From Sceloporus undulatus (lineage: Eukaryota; Chordata; Lepidosauria; Squamata; Phrynosomatidae): 64,000 bases of DNA. The DNA lies in contig NC_056526.1 of the NCBI RefSeq assembly GCF_019175285.1, positions 118,229,421 through 118,293,420 of the forward strand, read 5' to 3'. The translations under genes were made by a program, and so were the position numbers. Positions 51,485 to 64,000 of this stretch are shown in pieces. The stretch's first letter is position 1; each line of letters opens with the position of its first letter. The notes beneath the pieces are model-generated. The model was not told the origin of the DNA. It saw nothing but the letters and a program-made list of their open reading frames with translations, and searched no databases.

Positions 51485-51950
51485 AGACGGGCCTTTAAGT
51501 ACGTCCTGGCGCTGTACTAGGGTTGCCTCAGGGCGTTGCTTATGTATGCCCTGCAACCCTAGTACGTTGCCAGGGTGTCAAAATGGCGGTGCCCTGTCTA
51601 CATGGGCGCTGCCATTTTAACGTAACGGCCATGTCGCATCCAAACGGAGCGGCGTGGCCATTACGTCTTGGCACCGCTGCAGGGCACTTGTGGGGCCCTT
51701 TCAGCAGCACCGGAAGGAGCTCCAAAATGGAGCTCCTTCCGCAGCTTGTGCTGCGACACAAAAGAGAAAGGGGCCGAGCGCCGCTGTTGGGATGTCCTTG
51801 GGGCATGATGCCCCAACAACACCCCTTCCCCGCGGCCTGGAAAAGCAGCGGATTGGGGCCTCCGCTGTGGCAGCTCAGGCCCCAATCCGTCAGGGAAAGG
51901 GGCGGGTGCCGGCCGCCCCAAAGGGGCGGCCTGTATCCCACCTAAAGCAC
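51485..51950. mobile_element. GC-rich non-autonomous DNA element with nested palindromes
   Basis: Starts at about TATAGACGGGCCTTTAAGTA. It contains successive palindromes: GTACTAGGGTTGC with GCAACCCTAGTAC, CGGAAGGAGCTCC with GGAGCTCCTTCCG around AAAAT, TGGGGCATGATGCCCCA, and GGATTGGGGCCTCC with GGCCCCAATCC. It is sharply more GC- and CpG-rich than its flanks. Frames of over 100 residues on both strands are due to the GC content. Confidence 0.6.
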
Positions 51951-52450
51951 CTAAAAGTAATTTGTGGCCTCTCAAGTACTAACCAGGGCTGACCCTGCTT
52001 AGCTTCCAAGATCAGATGGGCTCTGGTGCCTTTAGATTATACTTTCAGACCATAGCCCAAGGATTGAGCATACACAACAGTCTCTCTCTTGTTCCTAATG
52101 AAGGTCAGGAGAGGCAGGCCAAGTGCTTAAGATGTTAAGTTTATATTATTCAAAAATAAATAAAATTGTTGGTGTTGAAAAGAACAACCCTAAATGTAAT
52201 GACTGTTCCCAATTACAGTGGACCCACTGAATAAACTGCTGTACAGTAAGCCAACACTAATATAAATTCCGCCAATTCAGAAAATTGTAAGACATTGCTG
52301 AAAACAAATTCATGTTTAAGGAATTAAATCTGAAAGTCAGGGTACTGAAAAGGGTTGGACTGCAAAAGCTGAACTGGCATGGCTAGGTGGCTATGCTGCC
52401 ATCCACATTACCCAGTCCAGACTAGTGACTATATGTTTGTATCACTACAT

Positions 52451-52498
52451 AATAAAGTAAACATCGAACACACACTTGGTTGAGGCTAACTTTTTATT
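52451..52498. terminator. Opposing poly(A) signals on the two strands
   Basis: AATAAA on the + strand at 52,451-52,456 and on the - strand at 52,498-52,493. The minus signal could end a long BEND4 3' UTR; the plus one could end a long SLC30A9 form. No transcript evidence. Confidence 0.35.
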
Positions 52499-53714
52499 GT
52501 GCATTGTTAATGCAACAGAAGAAATGGATTTGGAGGCATGTACTAATAAACCCAATATTTAAATAAGAGTTAACACCTGATAATAGTAAACTCTAGTAAC
52601 AAAGGTTTCTTTATAATCAAAAAATATCACTGTTTTTAAAAACCTGTCTAAACTTTATATGTTTACTTTCTTAAAAGAAAGGTGTGGCCTGATATCACAT
52701 AGAAAACAATTCACATATCCTATAGAAATTTTCACCAAAACATACTAGCCTATATTACACTATTCATTTTGTACAGAATCAGGTATTAGTCTACCCCTAA
52801 GCTTTTGTTTACTCTACACAAGACAAATTGTTAATAGAACTTACACTATAACAGTAAAAATATTAGGAGGAATGAATTCTTGGTCACAGTATCTCCACAA
52901 ATATTTTGTCATAAAAAATAGAGCAAAAGGCATGTTGGCACTGGTGTGCGTGCGGAAGTGATAACGTACACTTTGAAAACATTGCTACAGAAATGGGAGA
53001 AGGATCAGAGAGGCTAAGGCAATGATATATCCCCCCTGCCCAAACAAATTGGAATTAGTATCTGTTTTGTATGCGGTAAAACTCACAATGTAAGGGTATG
53101 CGATAGAACTCGCAAATGTGCAGGAAGCCAGGGTGTTTGTGGTTTGGAAGGAGGTAACTTAATACTTCTAATTCTGAGGTTCGAGTGAGGCAGGCCAAAC
53201 AGGATGTTGTACCCAAAACAGAAGGCAAATTCTGGCCCGATTGAGGTAATCTTGCTACTGATAACATTTAAACACAGAAAAACAAATTATAGTACACCCT
53301 ACTAAGATGTGTCTTCATTTTAGCAAGGTCATTTGGCTGTTGTCAAGACCAAACAGGACATGGAATAAAAATGGCCCTAGATGGTACCATTTCAGACTGC
53401 AGGTTTGGAACTCTAATTCCAATACAATGATGTGTTGTACATGACAACATAGGAACATCCCCATGTATATTGCGTCTGTGCATAAAGCTCTTTCAGAGGT
53501 AAAGCAATCAGTTATGCAATTCCACACCTATCACCTGAAATGTTCAGAGACCAAACAACTGTTTTATTGCTTCATCTGCCATTTGTTTTATTAGGTTTAA
53601 ACAGCTACTGTCTGAATTGCAGGATGTCTTTTTAGGCTGACAGTGATTATAGTAGACTGACTAGTTAAAATAAAAAAGTTGGGCCAGTAAATTTAGTGAA
53701 TTTATTGCAATGCT

Positions 53715-53812
53715 GCCTTAAGAGTATAACTGTACCTGTCTACTCAGAAATAAGACCCATTGAATTCAATGGGACTTACTCCCTGGTAACTAGCATAGCA
53801 TTGCAGCATGAA
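53715..53812. mobile_element. Foldback MITE
   Basis: TGTCTACTCAGAAATAAGAC, CCATTGAATTCAATGGGACT and TACTCCCTGGTAACTAGCAT form a near-palindrome around the CCATTGAATTCAATGG centre. Abundant squamate family. Confidence 0.65.
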
Positions 53813-56172
53813 AACACTATTAACTTGGGGGAAGCTGGGAACAGTCAGTGAAGAACCATCTCTATCGTCGTCCTATTATTGGGGCCCTAGTTCTAAATTT
53901 TCCTTATTCTATTGAGGCAGCAGGATTATAGTTTCTGTTTAAGGCCTTGCAGAGTCTAAATTTTAGTGAGAATATATTCCTTGTTTGTATTAGAATAAGG
54001 AGATAAGAGGTTTTCTACAAGATGATCCATTCTGGGTTTAACTCGTACTGAAGGAATTTGCATGTGTGGGAATCCCATGTTTTACACTTGGATCCCATTT
54101 TGGGAGAAAGGTAGGATAGAAGTGCAATTAATTAATTAAACAAACAAACACACTAGTTCTAAAAGAGCACAGCTAACACACCTGGGAAATAGGTAAACCA
54201 TCAAATTCTACTGTGGGTGAACAGCCTTAAATTCTGCAACCAATTTCATAGCCAACTTCTTAAAATATACTAAAACTTAATATTCTCCATCTTTAATTTA
54301 GATTAAAAATTTTAAACCCTGGTTATGCTTCAGTTTGACAGATTCTGTTCTCAGTCTGATGATTTTGTTGCTGTTGTTGTACAATATTTAATGATTTTAT
54401 AAACAGAGTAAAATATTTGTTGGCATCACTGTGAGATACTAGAGCTCACACTAGATTTCATACTCAAAATTTATCTGGGTTGCTAGAAGCAACACCACAC
54501 CATTACTGTCCATTAAGAATTGTATATTCCAATTCAGTGAGTGTGGCAGCCACTGTAGCATAGACTTATTCTGCTGTGCTGACATTGGAGACCTAGACCC
54601 CTGTCAGAGAAGCAACATTATAGTTCCATTCCATGGCAGGAATGGGAAGGAGTTAAGACTGTGAACTTCTTTAGCTGACCTCCTCCTACTGACATTCCCA
54701 GAAGGAGGGGTAAACATCGCTAAGGTAGGAATGGAAAGGTCATTAAGACCTGAACTGTATATTGCCAACATGTAGGGGAGCTCTATCACTGTGATATAAC
54801 CTCATGTACATAATAATACCTGCTAAGATCCATTATACCTGGATCATGTAGTGACATCCCATCCCAGAATCACTTGCCCCACAGGAGAGATTGAATCCAC
54901 TCTCTTGACTTGACCCATGTGGTTCTGCTACATACAGCCTGTACCATGAAGCAACTTCCATGCTACATTTTATGATATATGGGTGGGACTGTGAAAGAAA
55001 TCTGACGACAACCTTCCCAGTAAAATAAAGCTAGGCTTACCCGTTGCCTTAGCTAATCCCTAATGGTATTGCTTTAGTGAGGTCTTTTATGTGAATCTTG
55101 ATGTGCATCATTCAAACAACATTTTACATAACGTCATATACAAACATTGGATTTCACACAGCTTTTACAAAAATACACTATAATGAGATTATACTCTAGA
55201 CAAATGTGGGTTCATGCATTCTATCTGACAAGTTTTACCAAGTGATGTGCAGGTGTCACCACAGGAAGCAAACACCAGTGAGACCAGCACCATTTTAGCA
55301 ACATAGTAGCTGATGTGTTAAGTAGGAGAGCAAACAGCTAGAACTGAAATGCTGTAATTTCTGAATGATGGTTGTATTTATCTTCTCAATAGGCCTTTGT
55401 ATGGCAATGACTATATCCTGCTGCTTACAAAAGATATGTCTAAGAAAGTGATGGCATTGAACAACTCAGATTATAATATTACACAAGTTAAATAAATAAA
55501 TGAAGGATATGATCCAGCAGTAGTTACACTCCTTTAAGTCCTATTGATCTGAATGGAAAAGCGAGTATGTGCTTGACATCATCACTTATCTAAGGGTAAG
55601 CGGGGCTTACCTGTAAGTAGACAAGACATCATATTATACTGTCAAAGGGCTTAACTTTTGTTCATTAAGAAAAATAGGGTTTTAATAGAGATTTGCTCCT
55701 TAATTATGTGCTTTATATATACCCAGGAAACAATTTCCGATATTGTTTATTTAAAGCCAAGTTGGCATGTTTCATCCTTTCCTGCAGCGTCATGAAGCTG
55801 CTTCCTCTGCTGTGGAGCCAAAAGCTGCTGTGTGCGCCTTGTAACGTGGGGCAGTTGTTATGGGTGACCTGCATGGGTTATTGACTCTTATTATTATAAT
55901 TATTATTATTCAGTTATTGTCCTTCCTCCTCAATGATACAGTATGGAAATCCTTTCTGATTACTTCTACCCAGTACTTTTCAAGCATATCCCAGTGCTTT
56001 AAGGATTACACAAATGTGGGGCACATGCAAATAGTTTATATCTTGAATTGCACAGGCCACCTTTGGCTTCAGTGGCAAAAGGGCTGTTTTGCTCTTTTCT
56101 GAAACAGTGGTCTGCTGAAGTGAACCTGTGTCCTGAAGTTTTGCCATTTGCTCGGACAGTTTCCAACCATGT

Positions 56173-57420
56173 TGAAGCTAGAATCAGAATCACAGAGTTG
56201 GAAGAAACTTCTAGGGCATCAAGTCCAACCCCCTGCCCACACAATCAATGCACCCTCGATAGATGGCCATCCATTTCCTGTTTAAAAAGCTCCAAAGGAG
56301 ACTTCACCACTCTCTGAGGGAGTATGTTTCACTGTCAAACAACTCTTACTGTCAGGAAGTTCCTACTAATGTTAAGGTAGAATTTCTTTTCCTATACCTT
56401 GCATCCATTATTCTGGATCCTAGTTTCTGGAGCAGCAGAAAACAAGCTTGCTCCATCCTTGATGTATTTCTTCAAATATTAACCATCATTTCACCTCTTA
56501 ACCTTCTCTTCTCCACACTAAACATACCCAGCTCCCTAAGTCATTCCTCATAGGGGATGGTTTCCAGACTCTTCACCATTTTGGGTGACCTCCTTTGGAA
56601 ACACTCCAGCTTGTCAACGTCCTTTTTGAACTGTTGAGCCCAGAACTGGATGCAGTATTCCAGGTCAGGCCTGACCAAAGTGGAATACAGTGGCATTATT
56701 ACTTCCCTCGATCTAGACACTTTATTTCTGTTGAAGCAGCTTAGAATAGCATTGCCTTTTTTTAGCTGCCACATCACATTGACTCATGTTCAACTTGTGG
56801 CCTACTAAAACTCCTAGATCCCTTTCACATGTAGTCTTGTCAACCCAGGTATCTCCCATCCTATACCTGTGCATTTCAATTTTTCAGCATAAGTGTAGTA
56901 CCTTACATTTCTTCCTGTTGAAATTCATTAGGTTTGGCCCAGGTTTCTAATCTATGAAGGTCATTTTGAATTTTGATCCTGTCCTCTAGGTATTAGCTCC
57001 TCCTCCTTATTTGGTGCTGTCTGCAAATTTGATAAGCATACCCTCTATCCTTTCATCCAAGTCATTGATAAAGATGTGGAATAGCACTGGGCCCAGGACA
57101 GAACCCTGTGGGGCTCCACTGGTCACTTCTCCCCAGGATGAAGAGGAGCTGTTTACTAAGCACCCTTTGGGTTCAGCCAGTCAACCAATTGCAAATCTAC
57201 CTAACAGTTCTATTGTCTAGCCTACATTGTACTAGCCTGTTTGGCAGAATATCAAGGGGAGGGGGCTAGTTGAAATCAAGATATGCTACAGCCACAGCAT
57301 TCCCTTCATCTACCAAACTGGTGATTTTATCCAAAAAAGAGAAAAGATTAGTCTGGCATGATTTGGTTTTGGGATACCCATCTTGACTTTTTGCGATTAT
57401 GGCATTCTTTTTTAAATGCT
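56173..57420 (-). mobile_element. CR1-family LINE, 3' 1.2 kb
   Basis: The + strand starts with GAATCAGAATCACAGAGTTG, the reverse of the CR1 tail, then AGTCCAACCCCCTGCCCA. On the minus strand a frame reads SREVIMPLYSTLVRPDLEYC followed by IQFWAQQFKKDVDKLECFQR and RSPKMVKSLE, the C-terminal part of CR1 ORF2. Upstream blocks (GCCCAGAACTGGATGCAGTA, GTCATTGATAAAGATGTGGA) follow the CR1 order up to about 57,420. 5'-truncated, with stops. Confidence 0.9.
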
Positions 57421-59206
57421 TACAGACTCACAATTATGGTATTCCTTTCTCAATGCTACACAGGAGTGGAGAAACAAGTGCCACCAAATCATATGGTCAC
57501 AGCTGTATTAAGCTCATCCACGTCCCTATTCCATGTCACAGAAAAGTGCTTTTTTCCTACTGTAGCTCCCAGAATCCCCCTCCCCCGTGTGCACCCTAGT
57601 AGAAAAAAGTTTTTTTTAAAAAAAAGGAGGGGGGGGGAGAACAAACACATCTATAAGTGTGGACATGATCCTGATTCTTCATCTCAAAATAGGCACTATA
57701 CAGATACCAATATGTTTAGTTTAATCTACATTTCGGAAAGGGAGACAGTAAGCTTTCCTGAGCCCTGTAAAGAAGGTGTGATAAATTAAACAGAGCCATC
57801 AGATATTATTGACTGCCATGTTAAGCATTCACAGACCTGCCATTCATTTGGATGCAAAGAAGAGGCTTTCCTGCCCCCTCTTCCACACTGCATCCTCCTT
57901 CCATACCCAGAAAGAAAAAGACTATGCTCAAAGGGTGGGGAATTTTCCAGGATGGCAAGAGTTGTGGTATGGGCTACTCTGGGAACTGGGAAAGTTCAGG
58001 GGAAATTTAAGGTGGGCAGGCAACTCAGCAAAAGTGTCTCTCTGCCTCCAGAAAGCAACTGGGAATCCAAACTATTGTACAGGCATTTCTGAAGTGTGAC
58101 TCCATTTTTGCAACAAACTCAAAAAAGGGCCCCTGTGGCATCTTAAAGCCTAAGTGTATAATGCCATAATATAAGGCTGATGGGGAATGTAGTCCAATAG
58201 AAGACCACAAATAATCCTCCCCTGCAGAAGAGGAAGAATTTGAAAATCCTTCCAAAGCAATAGGGAAAAGTGTATGTGTTTTGTTTGTTTAAAAAGTCAT
58301 TTTCAGTTTTGAGTTTGTAACTCTTCTTCAATTGAACATATTAACTTAAAATTTGCTGCTAGCCATGGGTGTAAGCATTGTTCTGTGCCTGAGAGAGAGA
58401 AGTGTATTCCCGAAGGGACTTGTAAAAAAATAAAATGAGGTGTAGCCTGAGCAAAAACAAGATGGTATATAAAATATTTAAAGCAATAGAACAAGCTATC
58501 TGTCATGGAAGAGTACTTTGTTTTACTAATATATTAGTAAAGAGAAACCATTACGGAATAGTACTAGCATTTTTGAATAGCAAATATAAATGCTGTCACA
58601 GTCCCTGATTTTGATACCTTCGTTTTAAAGAAATGTTACTGGTACACATTCCTTTCCTAGTAGACCATCAGAGAAAACTTTCTTTGTTCATAAACTGCAC
58701 ATGAACTCAGAATAAAGGGGAAAGCTGAGTACAGATAGAAAATGGAAATACTGAGGACTTGGCAATTATTGTGAAAATAGGTAGGTATCTTTCATATGTC
58801 AAAGTAATTTTCAAACTTAAGCTTAGTTCTCCAAATGAACAGCTGTGTTAGCAAACTGTATCTGGTATGTAATCTTTTAACAGATGGAAGCTCATATAGT
58901 GAAAAACATAATTTACTTAAATAGGGTGGGGGAGGCAGGAAGACAGGATAAAACCCTTAACTCAGAGAATCAGTATACAAGACTGATTAATTTTCTAAAG
59001 GGAAGATTTTTTATTTTCCTCTAAAAGAGGATTGAGTCCCATATCTAGTGTCTGAAGTTCTGCTGCCCAGAAACACAGGAAGGCCTTGGATGAAACAAAA
59101 GTTTGAACATGCTTTGGATCCTCAAGTCACATTAAAACATTACACTGAACACACACAGTCTCTTTCACAGCCTCAGATGCTGGCACTGACTTCTAACCTT
59201 CTGCCA

Positions 59207-59479
<273 letters not shown>

Positions 59480-62204
59480 CTATTAGTGTTTTATAGCTGG
59501 ACTTATGGCATGCTGGCTCCACAGTGTTTATCAGTTTTGCAAAGTGTCTGTTTTGGACTACAACTCCCAGAATCTCCCAGCCAGAATGTCAACTGGATTG
59601 TGAGAGCTGTGGTCCACAATGTTTTTTTTGGGGGGCCAGGCTTGAGGGCTCATATACCCTTTTATCAACTACAAATCCTTACAGGTGGTGCTACAACTGT
59701 CTGCATGTTGTTAAAATAGATTTTCTTAGACTTGTGCACTATGGAGCCATGGAATGCCACTATGTAGGAAAATGCGCTCACTCTGAGCTTCCCTTATGGG
59801 ACTGCAATATATTCCAGATCCTAAGGCAATTTACATAGGATGGCTGCATAACTTGGCTTTCCAAAAGATTATGATATCTTTGGTTAGCAAAGTATTGGCG
59901 TGGGGAGAGATGGGGTGCATGGAATGTTAAGAAACAAGGACAAGTGTCAGGGCAGGAATACAAGCAACAAAAGAGTGTGGAAAATGTTTGTACTGGAGAT
60001 CACTACTGCAAAGTGTTTACATGAAATGAAATAAAATTAATACACCACACCAAAATGTGAACATTTCAGTTTGCATAATTAATGTAGGTAGCACAGCTTC
60101 TCTTATTTCACCTAATCTGTGCACCACATTCTCCTATTTTGCATACTGTCTTCTAGCCTTGCTACCAGTGGGGTGTTTAGTATGGATCTTTTTAAGATAT
60201 TAACAGACCTGGCCAAGCACTTTTTCAACATATTTCTCCAACAGCTAAGGACTTGAAACTGCTATTTTTAAAAAAAAGAAAAACCAAGGTTATTGTGAAC
60301 TGAAGCTCAGCCTTCAGGGTTCTACATAGCTGCAGCCAAGAGGCAGAAAAAGAAAAATCAGTAAGACCTTGGGTTTCTAACTTTTTTGAAGAAACCACTT
60401 CTGTCTTTTCAGCTTCATGGTCCTCATGATCATTACAAATTCATTTTTCTTTAAAGCTGAAATTCCTAGAATCCTAAAGAAACAGATGGCCTCATGTTGG
60501 AATACCAAGAGGTGGGTATCTCACTATTGCAGTGCCTCCCCTCCCCACATGGTAAGTCACTTGGGTTGTGCTGACTAACGTCAAACTGACTGACAACAAC
60601 TCTTAACTATTTACAATAAGAGTTTTGGAAAGAAGGTGGTACCAGAGAATCTGCCACTCCCTTGTCCCCAAGAGGTTAGCTCATTATTAATATCTAAAGG
60701 ACCATCCCACAAACGAGAAAAGAAAAACTTTCAAAGCCAACAGAAAACAATTATATTTGGGGTTTGAAAGAACCCTTCTATGTTAGTCAGGGATTTTGTT
60801 TTGTGCAACAGGCCTCTCATGTAAATGTCTAGCAACATTTTTTTCCCAAAAATCCACATGTTATCAACCTACTGAATACTCACTGGCCAAGGAAGGGGAG
60901 TTTATAGGCCTTCCTTAGGAAGTAGGAGTGGATGGTCCCAATCCAGCCCAAAGAAAATGTTGAAATGGAAATGTACTTCTTCACGTTGTGTAACGGGAAA
61001 GGGGCACTCTGAATGCCCAATTCCATGTAGAATGGAGGCCTTTGCCAGTTTTCCCAATTGGGGGGGGAAGACTGAGAGGAGATAAGAGTCCCATGTGTTA
61101 TGCGATGGTCAAAAACATATATTTTTTAAAAGCATAGCATGTGGGCCTTTGTGTCCTCCCATTCTTCCATTGTAAATACATGCTTTCCAATTTTTATTTT
61201 TATTCTTCCCCAATTGAGCAATGAGAGCTTTCGACATAAGCTGATTTTGCACACACACTGTTCTTGGTCTGAGGCAGACAGGCAAGCATAGCTGGAGAGA
61301 CAACTCAGCAATGTTTGCTAGGTTGCAAGTTATTTCAGTCTTAGAAGTATTATAAATGGTGAAGATTCCAAATGTTTTCTTTATTCTTTTTCTTTTTTAA
61401 ATCTCTACTAAAAATCTGTCTCCAAACAAAATGCACTTGGTAGCAATAGGAAGAAAGCTCCTCCATGCTGCTGAGGATTATAGACATTTTATAACATTTG
61501 CATTTAAAAGTTCAATATCTGCATGCGCCACTGAACACTGAATGACTGCCTCCATTCAACAAGGGATACATGATACATATCTGCATGCGGTATCAGGTCT
61601 CCGTGTGTGAGCCAATGCAGAGATGCACCTGGAGTAGCATCTGCCTCTGCATCCCAATTAGGTCTGGCTGGACTAGTCAGATGCAATGTGAGGCGGAGAG
61701 GAATATTCACCCTCTTTAGAGGCCAGGCTAGGCTCCAGGTGTTTCTGATTCTAGACAAGCTGCCTTTGGCACCCCAGTGCTCACTCCCACCCCTCTCAGC
61801 CAACACCACCTTGTCTTCTCTCCTGGCAATAACCAGCCTCAGGGATCCTCTCATCCAACGCCTTCTCTGCCCAGGAGCATAGGCAATACCATGGGTTTGG
61901 GAATGAACTAGATCCTAGGAACATTGGCCTTGATTCAACATCCTCCCAGTGTAATGTAAAGATTCCTTATGCGGACCTACACTCTGTTGAACCATGTACC
62001 ACCCCTCCCCAATTTACTGTAAAGCCCCAAAGCTGCCTTATACAGCCATTCCAAGCGAGCAGGATTAAAGATGTTGCTATCTGCTCCCCCCACAGACACA
62101 CAAGTATTGAGACCTGGGGAGGGGGAGTCCTCTAGAGGGTCTGAGTGATTCTGTAATCAGTGTCTGGCCAGGCAGGCAAGGGTTGCCAGACACATCACTG
62201 CTTA

Positions 62205-62297
62205 CTGTCTAATTAAAAATAATAATTGTAAGCCACTCTGATAGCCTTTAGGGCTGAAGGGCGGTGTAAAAATACCACAAATAAATAAATAAATAGT
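62205..62297 (+). mobile_element. LINE/SINE 3' tail fragment
   Basis: AATAATAATTGTAAGCCACT, CTGATAGCCTTTAGGGCTGA, AGGGCGGTGTAAAAAT then AAATAAATAAATA. Same tail as 30,541-30,655 in reverse. Confidence 0.6.
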
Positions 62298-63344
62298 ATG
62301 GAATGGCTATGCAAGACAGCTTCAGAGCTTTACAGTAAGTTGGGAGGTTGGCTTTGGGTACGGCATGGCGAAGAAGGGAATACCAATCTCTACAGCACCC
62401 AAAAAAGGGTGATGAGAAAAAAGGGGACATGCGATGTCCCCATGTGAATTCCAACCATTGGCTGGCATCCTGTTAATTACAATGTCATAAGCTAATCTTA
62501 AGACCTTGTAACTGTTTCCTATTCAAATTTACCACCATACCTGTGCCATGATCGGAAATGCCCCCCAAATCTACCTTAAAATCTAGCCAGCCACACTATG
62601 GTACAGTTTTGTGGCAATGGTGAATGTGGCACTGAAGGAGGCTGTGCAAAGCTCCTTTCTGCCATTGGGTTGTGACATGCTGAAGAGTTGCAGAAAGACC
62701 TTGCAGTGGGCCCTGATTCTTCTTCTCTTTACATCAGAGCTAGATGGTGGGAGGAGGATGGACACATCCCATTCACTAGTGTTGCAGAACTCCATCCCTC
62801 AGTGCAGCTGGTTTGATCTTAAAGTGGGTTTTGGGGGTCAGATCAGGCAATAGAGTACAGCTGAGTACAGCAAATGACCAGACTGGCAGGTTCTTGGCCA
62901 TTCTTTGGACTGCAGCTCCCCCAGCCACCATGGTCATTGCTGGAAATTTATCAAAGTGAACTGTTTTTGGTTTGGGGGAGAGATTGCATGTTATTTTAGT
63001 TTTTCAGAAATATAAATGGTTAACGGTCCAGATCATATTATTTAAAAGAGCCTTTGACTAAAATAAATTCTCGCTTTAAAATAAAGCCATAAATCTACCA
63101 TCAGGAATTACAGGAACAAAATTACTGGGAGACCATACGCCATATCAAACGCTCCAGTATGATTTGTCAGAGCCACTAATTGTTCTCAGCATTGGTTGGG
63201 AGTCTCCAAGCCAACTCTGAGAGTTACAATCTCACAAATTTAAATTCTCCAAGTTCTGGTCTTGTTCTTATCATTATACCCACGACAATCAGTCTTGGCC
63301 TTGTGTGTTTGTTATTATAAAATACTGCATTTCTTCTCGTTTTA

Positions 63345-63478
63345 GACCGGGGTGGGAATTGTGCAACCTTCCAGATGTTGCTGGATTACTATTCCTAGCA
63401 TTCTTCTTCACTGCCTACGCTGACTAAAGTTAGTACAACCTGCAGTCCAACAGTCTAACATGATTCCCACCCCTGATT
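63345..63478. mobile_element. Foldback MITE (hAT-like)
   Basis: CCGGGGTGGGAATTGTGCAA and CCTTCCAGATGTTGCTGGAT on the left, CAACCTGCAGTCCAACAG and TGATTCCCACCCCTG on the right, with weak arm pairing. Same family as 19,205-19,328. Confidence 0.55.
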
Positions 63479-63839
63479 TGGATGCTGGAAAGATGGGCTG
63501 CAACAGGAGAAGCATCTTACTTTTGTCTGTTTGAAATTATTGGCTGTTTTACATATCTTAAACATCCCACAACTTACTACCTCTATAAACTGTTCAAACA
63601 AACGCAAAACTGCAAATTCTATGACTACAGTCAAGGGACAGTTTGTTTTTTAATTCCATGCAGTTAGAAGATACAAAATGGATATGTCCCGATCCAGCAA
63701 TGGGATCATATGTGGAGACAGGGGACTTCTGCAGGTTTGACCAATACTAATTTACAAGCATCAATCTTGCTGGAAGCACCTTTTGGTGCAGATGCTACTA
63801 GTTACCTTTTATAGTTTGACTCCAGATGTATGTAGTCAT

Positions 63840-64000
63840 ACAGTGTGCCCGCTCCATATGCGGCTTCCGGTTTACGCGGAAGCTGCACTGTAATACTTTC
63901 AATGGTGTGTGTGGTTGCTGCCTGCACTGCGCCACCAAATACATGAGCCCCATTCACTATAATGGGGCTCAAGCATAGGCAGAATTCGCCTTACATGGGG
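63840..64000. mobile_element. Tigger-like element running off the right edge
   Basis: Starts CAGTGTGCCCGCTCCATATG after TA. CCGGTTTACGCGGAAGC and AATGGGGCTCAAGCATAGGC resemble, in reverse, CTCAAGCCCCATTG of the copy at 24,114-24,335. The copy is cut by the window end. Confidence 0.5.

Larger units (their letters stand above)
52493..59206 (-). other. BEND4: Putative long BEND4 3' UTR
   Basis: No other gene is visible between the BEND4 stop codon and the minus-strand AATAAA at 52,498. Other minus-strand AATAAA hexamers occur (for example near 55,745 and 59,010), so the true end is not known. The stretch contains a MITE near 53,715-53,810 and a CR1 copy at 56,173-57,420 in the same orientation. 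A UTR of about 6.7 kb is inferred, not shown. Confidence 0.3.

Noticed and set aside
51523-51992. Four overlapping frames of 104-140 residues
   Set aside because: They coincide with the GC-rich palindromic element. Length on both strands is explained by few stop codons in GC-rich DNA.
61504-61854. 116-residue minus-strand frame as an upstream BEND4 exon
   Set aside because: The expected preceding BEND4 sequence (ending DPVKVTCLR before the splice) is not encoded there, and no suitable splice pair was seen.

Overview
The window is vertebrate nuclear DNA, most likely from a squamate reptile (a lizard of iguanian type is my best guess). The genes have many small exons in long introns with GT-AG junctions. 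The interspersed repeats are those typical of squamates: tRNA-derived SINEs, CR1 and L1 LINEs, hAT-like foldback MITEs and Tigger-like elements. There is no prokaryotic content.

Two protein-coding genes are supported. SLC30A9 (ZnT9, mitochondrial zinc transporter) lies on the + strand. All 18 coding exons could be placed between 17,791 and 46,699 with consistent splice phases, giving about 573 residues against 568 in human. The terminal coding exon of BEND4 lies on the - strand at 59,207-59,424, so the two genes converge, matching the order known at human 4p13. The rest of BEND4 lies beyond the right edge.

Layout. 1-5,930 is gene-free repeat-rich DNA: an L1 remnant, MITEs, a tandem repeat made of CR1-tail-like units, a pair of CTCF-like motifs, and more than 1 kb of compound microsatellite. 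5,935-14,278 is a very large tandem array of about 76-bp monomers. Each monomer ideally carries a CACGTG E-box and a sequence close to the ZNF143/THAP11 motif. The array runs forward to about 11,425 and then continues in the opposite orientation. 14,280-17,170 holds a Tigger-like MITE, simple repeats, two further minisatellites and an unclassified repeat. 17,170-17,910 is the GC-rich SLC30A9 promoter with NRF1-like and ETS-like motifs, plus exon 1. A 30-bp VNTR begins about 30 bp into intron 1. 17.9-46.7 kb is the body of SLC30A9. 46.7-59.2 kb is the convergent 3' side, with candidate poly(A) signals on both strands near 52.45-52.50 kb, a GC-rich nested-hairpin element and a 1.2-kb CR1 copy. 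59.4-64 kb is the last BEND4 intron as far as it is visible.

The main items for a second look are the inverted E-box/ZNF143-like array about 3.5 kb upstream of a housekeeping promoter, the one-base frameshift in SLC30A9 exon 1 (probably an assembly error, which also bears on the indel-rich array), and a 65-bp-arm perfect-looking hairpin in SLC30A9 intron 9.
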